DNA of 64,000 bases from Tepidisphaeraceae bacterium. Its GTDB lineage: Bacteria > Planctomycetota > Phycisphaerae > Tepidisphaerales > Tepidisphaeraceae. Under the pieces are notes generated by a model that saw only the letters and a list, made by a program, of their open reading frames with translations, searched no databases and had not been told where the DNA came from. The stretch is from NCBI GenBank assembly GCA_035998445.1, contig DASYHQ010000018.1, positions 496,001-560,000 of the forward strand, in the 5' to 3' direction. A program made the position numbers and the translations under genes. How positions within the stretch are numbered: the first letter of the stretch is position 1; each line of letters begins with the position of its first letter. Positions 1 to 8,107 of the stretch are shown here, in pieces.

Positions 1-239
1 TGGTCGACCGTGGAGGCGATGCCCGTCAGGATCAGCACGACGCCGCTCGTCCAGACGATCGACCGGAACATCCACCGGGCTCGCCCGAACACCAGTAGTT
101 GCTGCTCGCTCTTGAGCTCGCCGATCGCCACCGGCACCACCATCTCATAAAACAGCGTTCCACCGACCAGCAGGGTGGTACAGACGATGTGCAGGTAGCG
201 GTTGATCAGGAAGAAGAGGTTGTCCCAGAGATCGAGCAT
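1..239 (-). CDS. Partial membrane protein (N-terminal part only)
   Basis: The minus strand reads from an ATG at 239 and runs off the left edge, giving 79 complete codons. The start reads MLDLWDNLFFLINRYLHIVC. A hydrophobic segment lies at about residues 14-32 and a second at about 60-76, separated by a charged loop with GELKSEQQ. That fits a small multi-pass membrane protein, and the visible part resembles uncharacterised planctomycete membrane proteins. I cannot name a family. It is divergent from tig, with about 150 bp between the two starts. The C-terminus is outside the window, so length and function stay open. Confidence 0.55.
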   Translation of the reverse strand, partial: MLDLWDNLFFLINRYLHIVCTTLLVGGTLFYEMVVPVAIGELKSEQQLLVFGRARWMFRSIVWTSGVVLILTGIASTVD

Positions 240-387
240 TAGATAATGGTGTACCACGGCAGGCGCGACGGTGGCAACCCGCGACCCTTTGCATTGAACG
301 CAGGCATCGACTAAATTACTGGACTTTCCCAGGTTCGGACGCGAGCGCGGCCCGCCGGGTTGTACATTGAAACTTGAAGGATCTGTC

Positions 388-1767
388 ATGGCCGAAGAAA
401 ACACCGCCGTCGCCGAACAGGAAACCGACGCCTACGAGTACGCGATCAAGGTCGAGGACGCCGGTCCGGCGACGAAGAAGGTCTCGGTCGAAATCCCTCG
501 TGAGCGCATCGACACCAAGCTGGCCGAGCAATACAAGGAACTGCGCACCCAGGCCGCCATCCCCGGCTTCCGCCCCGGTCGCGCCCCCGCGAAGCTGATC
601 GAGAAGAAGTTCGCCAGCGACGTGAAGGACCAGGTCCGCCGCACGTTGATCAGCGAGAGCTACCAGCAGGCCATCGAGAAGAACAACCTTCAGGTCCTCG
701 GCGAGCCCGAGATCGAAGATGCCGAGAAGCTGGAGATCACCGACGGCAACGGCCTGAACTACACGTTCAGCGTCGAGGTTCAGCCAGAGATCACGCTGCC
801 CGAACTGAAGGGCATCAAGGTCAAGAAGCCCAAGATCGAGATTAAGGACGAAAACGTCGAACAGGCCATGACCAACCTGCGCGAGCAGCAGGGCGCGCTG
901 GTGCCGGTCGAGGATCGCGGCGTACAGGCCAAGGACTACGTCACCGCCGACGTCCACGTGAAGGTGGGCGACGAGGTGATCGACCATGGCCATGATAGCC
1001 AGATCGTCGTGCGCCCCGGCCGCATCGCGGGCATCCAGATCGCCGATCTCGATAAGCAGCTGGAAGGCACCAAGGCCGGCGAGACCAAGACGATCACCGT
1101 GACCGCCCCCGACACCCACCCGAACGAGAAGATCAAGGGCAAGGAAGTGGCGATCGAGGTGATGGTCAAGGACATCAAGAAGCTGGAGGCCGCCGAGATC
1201 AACCAGGAGTTCCTGGAAGGCCTGGGCTTCGAGAACGAGCAGGAGCTGCGCGACGCGCTGCGTGAGCAGATGGTCGAGCGCATCAACTTCGACGTTCAGC
1301 AGAGCCAGCGCGAGCAGGTCAGCAAGTACCTGAGCGAGAACGTGAACTTCGAGCTGCCCGCCAAGCTGAGCGACAAGCAGGCCGACCGCGTGGTTCAACG
1401 CCGCGCGATGGACCTGATGCAGCGTGGCGTGCCGCAGGAGAAGATCATCGAAAACATCGAACAGCTCCGCGGCGGCGCCAAGGACGAAGCTGCCCGTGAA
1501 CTGAAACTGTTCTTCATCCTCCAGAAGATCGCCACCGACCAGAACGTGGACGTGGACGAGGCCGAACTGAACGGCCGCATCGCTATGCTGGCCGCCCAGC
1601 GCGGCGAGCGCCCCGAGAAGATGAAGCAGCAGATGAGCAAGGACGGCTCGCTGTCGAACCTGTACGTCACCATGCGTGAACAGAAGGCCATCGACACGAT
1701 CCTCGCCACCGCCGAGATCGAAGAGGTCGAGGTGGGCAAGGAAGAGGAAGCGGCCAAAGCCGAGTAA
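388..1767 (+). CDS. tig: Trigger factor, ribosome-associated chaperone/prolyl isomerase
   Basis: Trigger factor docks at the ribosomal exit tunnel and shields nascent chains. The protein is 459 residues, close to the family norm. The N-terminal ribosome-binding domain carries the signature loop GFRPGRAP near residue 60. A degenerate FKBP-like domain follows (about 160-245), then a long charged helical C-terminal domain ending in an acidic tail. I chose the ATG at 388 because GAAGGA sits 6 bases upstream; an in-frame TTG at 367 is a less likely start. A weak promoter-like pair (TTGCAT, 17 bp, TAAATT) lies at 289-317. In many bacteria tig precedes clpP/clpX; here hisS follows instead. Identification is secure from the motif and domain order. 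Confidence 0.95.
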   Translation: MAEENTAVAEQETDAYEYAIKVEDAGPATKKVSVEIPRERIDTKLAEQYKELRTQAAIPGFRPGRAPAKLIEKKFASDVKDQVRRTLISESYQQAIEKNNLQVLGEPEIEDAEKLEITDGNGLNYTFSVEVQPEITLPELKGIKVKKPKIEIKDENVEQAMTNLREQQGALVPVEDRGVQAKDYVTADVHVKVGDEVIDHGHDSQIVVRPGRIAGIQIADLDKQLEGTKAGETKTITVTAPDTHPNEKIKGKEVAIEVMVKDIKKLEAAEINQEFLEGLGFENEQELRDALREQMVERINFDVQQSQREQVSKYLSENVNFELPAKLSDKQADRVVQRRAMDLMQRGVPQEKIIENIEQLRGGAKDEAARELKLFFILQKIATDQNVDVDEAELNGRIAMLAAQRGERPEKMKQQMSKDGSLSNLYVTMREQKAIDTILATAEIEEVEVGKEEEAAKAE

Positions 1768-1785
1768 GCAGGCGAGCTGGCGATT

Positions 1786-1957
1786 GGATTTAGCGCCAAG
1801 ATCGCCAAGGACATCAAGAGCGCCAAGGAATACAGAGACAGAGGATAGAAGCTGGAGGATCGAGGCGCGACAGCGCCTTCTGTATCCTTCACCTTCTATC
1901 CTCTTTTCTTTCTCCCCTTGGCGTGCTTGGCAACTTGGCGGTCTTGGCGCGCAAACG
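1786..1957. repeat. Paired inverted GCCAAG-rich repeat (family H)
   Basis: The left arm has spaced GCGCCAAG/GCCAAGG words, and the right arm has the complementary CTTGGCG words up to the hisS start. Inside, AGAGGATAGAAG and CTTCTATCCTCTT form a second inverted pair. The same arrangement lies at 62633-62772 between nhaA and dxr. It fills the tig-hisS gap and shows no coding signal. Confidence 0.6.
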
Positions 1958-1965
1958 GAACTACG

Positions 1966-3246
1966 ATGAGCGCGACGAAGATTCAGGCCCCCAAAGGAAC
2001 GACCGACCTTCTCCCGCAAGACGCCCCCAGGTGGCACTTCGTCGAGCGCATCGCGCGCGAGACGGCCGCGCTGTACCACTACGGTGAGATCCGCACGCCG
2101 ATCTTCGAGTACACCGACTTGTTCCACCGCGGCGTGGGCGAGACGAGCGACGTGGTGTCGAAGGAGACCTACACCTTCACCGATCGCGATGGGTCCTCTA
2201 TCACCCTTCGCCCCGAAGGCACCGCTGGCGTCGTGCGGGCGGTGATCGAGAACGGGTTGCTGAACGATCAGGGTGCCCGCGCGAAGGTCTACTACATCGG
2301 CCCCAACTTCCGGCACGAACGGCCGCAGAAGGGCCGCTATCGCCAGCACCACCAGTTCGGGGTTGAAGCGTTCGGCGTGCCCGACCCGGAACAGGACGTC
2401 GAGTGCATTCAACTGCAGATGGAGTTCTACAGCCGCTGCGGGCTGAAGGATTTGTCGCTGCGCGTGAACAGCTTGGGTGATGCCGAGAGCAAGGCGCGGT
2501 ATCGCGAAGCACTCGTGTCCTTCATCGGCCCGAAGGCGGCGACGCTGAGTGAAGACTCGCAGCGGCGCCTGACGACGAACCCGCTGCGCATTCTTGACAG
2601 CAAGGACCCGCGCGACGTGGAGGCCGTAAAGGGCGCCCCGCCGGCGGTCGATTCGCTGTCGGAGAAGTCGCGGAAGCACTTCGATCGGGTGACCGCCCTG
2701 CTGTCGGCCATGAGTTTGCCGTACACGGTTGATGGCGCACTCGTGCGCGGGTTCGACTACTACACCGACACGCTCTGGGAAGTAACCGCCGGCGGGCTGG
2801 GGTCGCAGAATGCCGTCGGTGGTGGCGGGCGGTACGACAACCTTGTCGAACAGCTTGGCGGCCGGCCGACGCCCGGCGTGGGATTCGGCAGTGGCCTGGA
2901 ACGGTTGCTGATCGCGCTGGAAGCCCAGCAGGCCGCCCTGCCGAGCACGGATCGCCCGCTCGTCTGGCTCGCCCAGCACGGCGACGCGGCGAAGGATCAT
3001 AACCTGAAGCTGCTGGCCGAGCTGCGGGCCGCGAACGTCGCTGCGGACATGGATTTGTCTGGCCGTGGGATGAAGGGCCAGCTAAAGCTCGCCGACCGCG
3101 AGAAGGCGGCGTTCTGCGTCGTCGTTGGCGATGACGAGCTTGTTAATGGAACGGTGATGCTGAAGGACCTGAAGGCCAGTCAGCAGAGTGCAGTGGCACG
3201 CGGGGAGATTGTTTCGAAACTGCGCGAACGGTTGGGCAACGTCTGA
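1966..3246 (+). CDS. hisS: Histidyl-tRNA synthetase
   Basis: The class II aminoacyl-tRNA synthetase that charges tRNA-His. It is 426 residues, normal for bacterial HisRS. The N-terminus has the family opening KIQAPKGTTDLLP. Motif 2 is seen as TLRPEGTAGVVRA near residue 82, the histidine-binding stretch as GGGRYDNLVEQLGG near 285, and motif 3 as GFGSGLERLL near 305. The anticodon-binding domain occupies the last 100 or so residues. The ATG at 1966 is preferred over an in-frame upstream start at 1918 because the latter lies inside the GCCAAG repeat and adds a non-homologous leader. No strong Shine-Dalgarno is visible. It is followed by a family C hairpin rather than a downstream gene. Confidence 0.96.
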   Translation: MSATKIQAPKGTTDLLPQDAPRWHFVERIARETAALYHYGEIRTPIFEYTDLFHRGVGETSDVVSKETYTFTDRDGSSITLRPEGTAGVVRAVIENGLLNDQGARAKVYYIGPNFRHERPQKGRYRQHHQFGVEAFGVPDPEQDVECIQLQMEFYSRCGLKDLSLRVNSLGDAESKARYREALVSFIGPKAATLSEDSQRRLTTNPLRILDSKDPRDVEAVKGAPPAVDSLSEKSRKHFDRVTALLSAMSLPYTVDGALVRGFDYYTDTLWEVTAGGLGSQNAVGGGGRYDNLVEQLGGRPTPGVGFGSGLERLLIALEAQQAALPSTDRPLVWLAQHGDAAKDHNLKLLAELRAANVAADMDLSGRGMKGQLKLADREKAAFCVVVGDDELVNGTVMLKDLKASQQSAVARGEIVSKLRERLGNV

Positions 3247-3271
3247 TGGATCGAGCGTCTAAGAAAGCGTT

Positions 3272-3376
3272 TGTCATTTCGAAGGGAGCGGTAGCGACCT
3301 GAGGGATCTCCATTGACTGGGAGTCGCTAAGTAGCTCGAGATCCCTCGGGTCGCCAGGGCTCCCATCGGGATGACA
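3272..3376. repeat. Family C long hairpin repeat (GTCAT...ATGAC)
   Basis: About 105 bp with arms reading TGTCATTTCGAAGGGAGCGG and, inverted, CTCCCATCGGGATGACA. Inner inverted blocks are GAGGGATCTC and GAGATCCCTC. Copies lie at 9343-9444, 11609-11770 and 31551-31653. It sits just after hisS and could stabilise or end that transcript, but it has no T tract. Confidence 0.75.
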
Positions 3377-3427
3377 GCGTATTCTGCGCCCGCTATAGCG
3401 GAATCGAAAATGCTCTAGGCACGCTGC

Positions 3428-3570
3428 GCCGAGGCGTGGGCGTCTCGCCCTTGCTGGTGAGCAGGACTTGAATGCGAATCACTTGCTTGCCGCTTCGGCC
3501 GCTCCGTCCGATCCAAATCTAATCTTCTGGCCTAACTGCATGCATGGGCGGGACGCCCATGCCACGGCGG
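3428..3570. repeat. Family A REPIN-like pair, copy 1
   Basis: Two hairpin units in inverted orientation about 100 bp apart: GTGGGCGTCTCGCCC on the left (worn) and GCATGGGCGGGACGCCCATGC-like on the right, ending in GCCACGG. The spacer is related to those of other copies (GCTTGCCGCTTCGGCC region). The right unit abuts the stop codon of the minus-strand gene at 3571, so it may shape that mRNA's 3' end. Confidence 0.8.
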
Positions 3571-4668
3571 CTACTTCCGATACTGGGCGTACTGGGCCAT
3601 CACCCAATCCTTAGCTATGGCGAAGTGTTGGACGGTCCAGTCCCACGCGATCTGCCGTTCCGCGGGGAACTGCATGGCGGCGACGACGAGGCCCGCGATC
3701 AGCAGCAGGAGCGCCAGCGCGAACCATGGGAACCGCCGGGTGGACCGTTGCTCGGTCAGGAACTCGGCAACGGGCGTAAACCTCATGTGGAACGCCGCCT
3801 CGATGTCCGACGGGGACATGAGGGCGGTCGACGCGCTGCCGTTGGAGTGCGCCACGCCATTACCGTTCATGGTCGCGGGCCCGGCAGTTGAGACGTAGCT
3901 GGCGCCGTTGGTACCGCGATCTTCCACCACGCTGCTCGAGCCGTTCGAGGCGGCCCCATTCCCATTCGGGTGGCCGTTCACCTCGTACGACGTCTTTGTG
4001 GCGGCGGCGGCGGCATCGGGCTCGTCTTCCGGCTCGGCCAGTTGCGGCGTCACCTCGATGATCGGCTCGATCACCACGCGCGTCGCCTCGCGCACCGGCG
4101 CCGCGGCACGCGGTTCGTCCAGCACGACCTCGGCGTCGACCATGTCGGGCACGTTCTGCGATTCACTGGCCGCGATCGCGGTGGAACCATTCGTTCGGGC
4201 CGCCCCACCGGGCGTCGCCGCCGCTTCCAGCAGCAAATCGGGCTGGGCCGGCGGCTCCTGGATCTTGCCGCAATGCGGGCAGAGGTGCGATTCGGTCGAG
4301 ATGTCGAACCCGCAGGAGTAGCAGAGGCCGAACTCGCGCGAGAGCCCCTTCACGTGGGCGGCGTAGCGCCAGAACTGGTGCGTGGTCGGGCCGCGCACGA
4401 TCGACCGGGCGGTGACCTGACCCTTGCGGATGAAGGCCAGCAGCACGTCGAACTTCATTCCCGGGGCCGCGGGATTGCGCGACTGCATGACGTACCACGG
4501 CCCGATGCGCCCGCGCGTGACCCGGCGGGTCTGCGGGGTGTTCATCATCGTGCACTTGCCGCACGGCTCGATCGCCGAGTCGTTCAACGTCCCGCAAAAC
4601 GGACAGACATGGCGCGCCTTGGGCGTGCTGCTGGCACCAGTTCGCGGCGCATCGCTTACCCTACTCAT
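3571..4668 (-). CDS. Zinc-ribbon, GYF-like, C-terminal membrane-anchored protein
   Basis: 365 residues, function unknown. The N-terminus has a zinc ribbon (CPFCGTLN then CGKC, about 22-41). A GYF/DUF4339-like stretch begins at GPWYVMQ (about 56-105). A second zinc ribbon follows (CYSCGFD ... CPHCGK, about 117-138). A long low-complexity Ala/Asn/Gly/Pro linker leads to one C-terminal membrane segment (about 318-337) and a short charged tail. This build suggests a tail-anchored protein with a cytoplasmic zinc-binding head. Such zinc-ribbon membrane proteins are common in Planctomycetota. It stands alone between two repeats. The ATG at 4668 precedes the conserved CPFCG ribbon by a plausible 21 residues. 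Confidence 0.75.
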   Translation of the reverse strand: MSRVSDAPRTGASSTPKARHVCPFCGTLNDSAIEPCGKCTMMNTPQTRRVTRGRIGPWYVMQSRNPAAPGMKFDVLLAFIRKGQVTARSIVRGPTTHQFWRYAAHVKGLSREFGLCYSCGFDISTESHLCPHCGKIQEPPAQPDLLLEAAATPGGAARTNGSTAIAASESQNVPDMVDAEVVLDEPRAAAPVREATRVVIEPIIEVTPQLAEPEDEPDAAAAATKTSYEVNGHPNGNGAASNGSSSVVEDRGTNGASYVSTAGPATMNGNGVAHSNGSASTALMSPSDIEAAFHMRFTPVAEFLTEQRSTRRFPWFALALLLLIAGLVVAAMQFPAERQIAWDWTVQHFAIAKDWVMAQYAQYRK

Positions 4669-4954
4669 TTACACTGTTCCTTGGATGAACCTGAGGTCGT
4701 CAATCGTCTAATGATCATCTATCGCTTTATGCCCGTGGCTCCCCGACGTATATGCCAGCGGTAGTGGCAGGTTATCGCCCCGCCACGATAGGGTCCATCG
4801 TTATCTCCTCCCTTAGAATTAAAATTTATTGGAGTTAGTGGACACCATACGCCGACAACAGGTTATCGGACGCTATTCTGGCAGGTTCTGCGCTACGGTT
4901 GGCGATTGGGGTGGTTTGCCGCGGGCAGACCAGCGGGGTACGATTCCCAGCCCG

Positions 4955-6271
4955 ATGTCTTCCGCGACTCTTCCGATCCTGCTGTCCGAAAAGGCTCGCC
5001 GTACGCGCGAGCAGCCGATCAGCTACCTGATTACCACAGCGCTGCGGAACCCCCATTTGATCAATTTTGCGGCTGGGCTCGTTGATGCCTCTACGTTACC
5101 GGTTGCCGAGACCCGCGCCATCACCGGGCGCATTCTGTCCGACACCACACGCGGCCGTAGCGCCCTGCAGTACGACACCACCGCAGGCCTGTCCACCCTG
5201 CGGGCCGCGGCCCTCGAACACATGGCCGCCATGGAAGGCAAGGCCGCCAGCGCAATGGGTCTGACGAGCGACGATCTGCTGGTAACGACCGGGTCGCAGC
5301 AGGCGTTATACCTCGTGGGCGATGCCCTAATTGACCTCGGCGATATCGTAATTGCCGCTAATCCGAGCTATTTCGTCTACAGCGGCACGCTATCGTCGCT
5401 TGGCGCGAAGGTGATGACGGTCCCGATGGACGCCGACGGCATGAACGTCGACGCCGTCGAGGCTTTGCTGACGCGCCTGGAAGCCGATGGCCGAATTGCC
5501 AAGGTCAAGCTGATTTACTGCACCAGCTACTTTCAGAACCCCACCGGTCTCACCCTGTCGGCGGAGCGTCGGCCCCGGTTGTACGAGTTGGCCAAACGGT
5601 TCAGCAAGCGGCATCGGATTCTGATTCTAGAAGACGCCGCCTATCGCGAATTGGTTTATGACGGCGACGCCCTGCCGTCGATCAAGTCGTATGACACGGA
5701 CAACCGGCACGTGGTGATCAGCCACACGTTCAGCAAGCCGTTTGCGCCGGGGCTGAAGCTCGGCTACAGCGCGATGCCGCACGACCTGCTGCACGCCGTC
5801 GCCCAGCAGAAGGGCAACCACGACTTCGGCTCGGCCAACCTCACGCAGCACATCGCGCTCGAATCGCTGCGCGACGGCAGCTACCTGGCCCACGGTCACA
5901 CGCTGCGCGACGCCTACCGCAAGAAGCGCGACGCCATGACCGGCGCCCTCGACCGCTACCTGCCCAAGGCCGCCGGCCTGCATCGCACGCACCCGCACGG
6001 TGGGCTGTACGTCTGGCTGACGCTACCCGTTGGCATCAACACCAGCCGCGACAGCGACTTCTTCAGAACCGCCGTCGAGCGCGGCGTGCTGTACGTGCCC
6101 GGCGACTATTGCTTCCAACCCGACGAGGCCGGCCACACCCCCACCAACCACCTTCGCCTTAGCTTCGGCCAAGTGCCGATCGACCAGATCGATCCCGGCA
6201 TCAAGATCCTGGCGGACGTGATCGCAGGCGCACTGTCTTCCAATCCGCAGTCGGCGGAGCCGTCCCGATGA
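4955..6271 (+). CDS. PLP-dependent aminotransferase, class I/II (LysN/MocR-C-terminal type)
   Basis: 438 residues. A fold-type I aminotransferase of the group that includes 2-aminoadipate transaminase and the catalytic half of MocR regulators, but without an N-terminal helix-turn-helix. Visible features are the substrate loop NFAAGLVD near 34, the cofactor pocket TTGSQQALYLV near 107, YFQNPTGLT near 187, and the Schiff-base lysine in SHTFSKPFAPGLKLGY near 255. The substrate cannot be read from sequence. The ATG at 4955 is preferred; an in-frame TTG at 4829 adds 42 residues unlike the family. Its stop overlaps the next gene's start (ATGA at 6268), so it is co-transcribed with lptF. Confidence 0.88.
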   Translation: MSSATLPILLSEKARRTREQPISYLITTALRNPHLINFAAGLVDASTLPVAETRAITGRILSDTTRGRSALQYDTTAGLSTLRAAALEHMAAMEGKAASAMGLTSDDLLVTTGSQQALYLVGDALIDLGDIVIAANPSYFVYSGTLSSLGAKVMTVPMDADGMNVDAVEALLTRLEADGRIAKVKLIYCTSYFQNPTGLTLSAERRPRLYELAKRFSKRHRILILEDAAYRELVYDGDALPSIKSYDTDNRHVVISHTFSKPFAPGLKLGYSAMPHDLLHAVAQQKGNHDFGSANLTQHIALESLRDGSYLAHGHTLRDAYRKKRDAMTGALDRYLPKAAGLHRTHPHGGLYVWLTLPVGINTSRDSDFFRTAVERGVLYVPGDYCFQPDEAGHTPTNHLRLSFGQVPIDQIDPGIKILADVIAGALSSNPQSAEPSR

Positions 6272-7935
6272 GCCGTACCCTCTTCTGGTACATCTTTGCC
6301 GACCTGTTCAAAGTCTTCATGATGACCAGCGGCGCGCTGGCGGGCATCATGAGCTTTGGCGGCATGCTGCGCCCGCTGATGCAGGGTGGGCTGGACGCGG
6401 CGCAGGTCGTCACCATCCTGGGCTACCTAAGCCCCGCGATGACCGCCTACAGCTTTCCGATCGCGGCGCTCTTCGCCTGCACGGTGGTCTACGGCCGGTT
6501 GAGCGCCGACAACGAAGTGGTCGCCGCCCGCGCCGGCGGCGTCAGCCACGGTGCGCTGGCGGTGCCGGCAATCGTGCTGGGGCTGGTGGTGGCGATCACC
6601 AGTCTGCTCTTCCTCTACTTCCTCGTGCCGAACTTCACGCTGAAGGTCGAGCGGGTGATCAAGTCGAACATCGCGCAGATCGTCGCCAGCCAGATCGAGC
6701 GCAACCACCAGTTGGAGGTCTCCAAGGACGTCGCCGTCTACGCGCAGGAAGCAATCGTGCTGCCGCAGGCCGACGAGGGACGCGAGCAGCGCTTGCGGCT
6801 GATCGGCCCGATGATCGTGCGCTACGGCATCGCCCCGCACGACCCGAAGCTGCGCGTGCCCATCGAGTTCTTCACGGCCAAGCAGGCGACCGTGTACATC
6901 AAGCAGTTCGAGGACGACGACCAGGTGCAGTTCAGCTTTACGCTCGACGAGGGCATGCGCCTGCCGCGCGTGGCCGCGGGGCAGGTGCTGGCGGGCATTG
7001 GCGCGACGCAGTTCGGGCCGATCATTCAGCCCCCCATGATCAAGGAGAACACGAAGTTCATGGTGCTGGAGGACCTGAAGCGCCAGTACGAGAAGCCCTG
7101 GACGAGCCGGCGGGTGCGCGAGACGCTCAATGGTTTCATCAGCGAAGATCAACAGATCGCGATGGCCAAACTGATCGAGACGCAGCTCAGCGCGACCGGC
7201 CGTGTGGCGTTCAACGGTGAGACCGAGTCGTACGAGCTGGCCGGCATGAACGGCACCGTCGTCATCAACCGCGGGGCGGATCTGGTCCTCTCCTCGCCGC
7301 CCGACCAGTCGGCGATCACGCTGCGGCAGACCAGCGGTGCCCCCGAACCCTTGTCGGCGACGGCCCGGTCCCTCCGCGTGCGGTCGTGGCCGTTGTCGGA
7401 CGGGAAGTCGATGCTGATCGACATGCGCCTCAGCGATCTATCGCTCACGATTGGCAACGACACGTCGCCCGGCAACGAGCTGTCGCGCACCGTGGTCGTA
7501 CCGATGCCGGCAGAGGTGAAGGCGATCGAACAGAACCGCTCGCGCCCCGACCTGTACGCCGGTCAGGATGCGGCCGCGACGCGCAATCAAAAGATCCTCG
7601 GCCGCAGCCTCGTCGTGTTGCGCCACGACATCATCGCGGAGCTGAACAGCCGGGCCGCCTTTGCGGTAAGCTGCCTCGTGCTGGTGATCGTCGGCTGCGC
7701 GATGGGCATGATCTTCAAGAGCGGCAACTTCCTAACCGCCTTCGCGATCAGCTTCATCCCGGCGTTGCTCTGCATCACGCTCATCATCGCCGGCCAGCGC
7801 ACCGCCGGTAACGTCTCGTGGACGTTCTGGGAAGCGGGCGAGTCGCTCCGCACCGGCATCATCCTGATCTGGACCGGCGTCAGCCTCACCTTCCTGCTCG
7901 GTGCGGGCATGTTGTGGAGATTGCAGCGAACTTGA
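6268..7935 (+). CDS. lptF: LptF/LptG-family permease (LptF position), enlarged periplasmic domain
   Basis: An inner-membrane permease of the YjgP/YjgQ family. With LptB and LptG it is expected to extract lipopolysaccharide-type lipid from the inner membrane. It is 555 residues, well above the usual 360-400. Membrane segments cluster at the N-terminus (about 10-35, 50-75, 95-120) and C-terminus (about 460-485, 495-515, 525-545). The extra length is in the middle periplasmic part. The start overlaps the aminotransferase stop by 4 bases, and lptG follows after 172 bp. The assignment as F rather than G rests on position and on the stronger LptG look of the next gene. Confidence 0.85.
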   Translation: MSRTLFWYIFADLFKVFMMTSGALAGIMSFGGMLRPLMQGGLDAAQVVTILGYLSPAMTAYSFPIAALFACTVVYGRLSADNEVVAARAGGVSHGALAVPAIVLGLVVAITSLLFLYFLVPNFTLKVERVIKSNIAQIVASQIERNHQLEVSKDVAVYAQEAIVLPQADEGREQRLRLIGPMIVRYGIAPHDPKLRVPIEFFTAKQATVYIKQFEDDDQVQFSFTLDEGMRLPRVAAGQVLAGIGATQFGPIIQPPMIKENTKFMVLEDLKRQYEKPWTSRRVRETLNGFISEDQQIAMAKLIETQLSATGRVAFNGETESYELAGMNGTVVINRGADLVLSSPPDQSAITLRQTSGAPEPLSATARSLRVRSWPLSDGKSMLIDMRLSDLSLTIGNDTSPGNELSRTVVVPMPAEVKAIEQNRSRPDLYAGQDAAATRNQKILGRSLVVLRHDIIAELNSRAAFAVSCLVLVIVGCAMGMIFKSGNFLTAFAISFIPALLCITLIIAGQRTAGNVSWTFWEAGESLRTGIILIWTGVSLTFLLGAGMLWRLQRT

Positions 7936-8000
7936 AGAAATGCCGAATGCCCATTGCCGAATTCCGAAATGGAAGACGAGATGGCAGCGGCATAGACAAG

Positions 8001-8102
8001 CATTCGGCATTCGGCATTCGGCATTCGGCATTCGGCATTCGGCATTCGGCATTCGGCATTCGGCATTCGGCATTCGGCATTCGGCATTCGGCATTCGGCA
8101 TT
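8001..8102. repeat. 7-bp tandem repeat GGCATTC, about 14 copies
   Basis: 102 bp of uninterrupted GGCATTC units (13 complete plus flanking partials) ending 5 bases before the lptG ATG at 8108. Inverted partial copies (GAATGCC, ATGCCGAATGC) lie just upstream at about 7938-7967, so the array can fold back on them. No frame through the array contains a stop, and 7 is not a multiple of 3, so copy number changes the reading frame. It occupies the space where the lptG ribosome-binding site should be. Confidence 0.97.
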
Positions 8103-8107
8103 GCTCT

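Noticed and set aside
316-3000. A minus-strand open frame of 894 codons opposite tig and hisS
   Set aside because: It lies antisense to two genes with full family motifs, and its translation (Leu/Asp/Val/His/Arg-rich) is typical of the antisense of high-GC codons.
8001-8102. CRISPR array
   Set aside because: The repeat is 7 bp with no spacers, and no cas gene is present.
7901-8107. A 69-residue N-terminal extension of LptG with HSAFGIR repeats
   Set aside because: It is the translation of the 7-bp array and the end of lptF; the family N-terminus begins at 8108.
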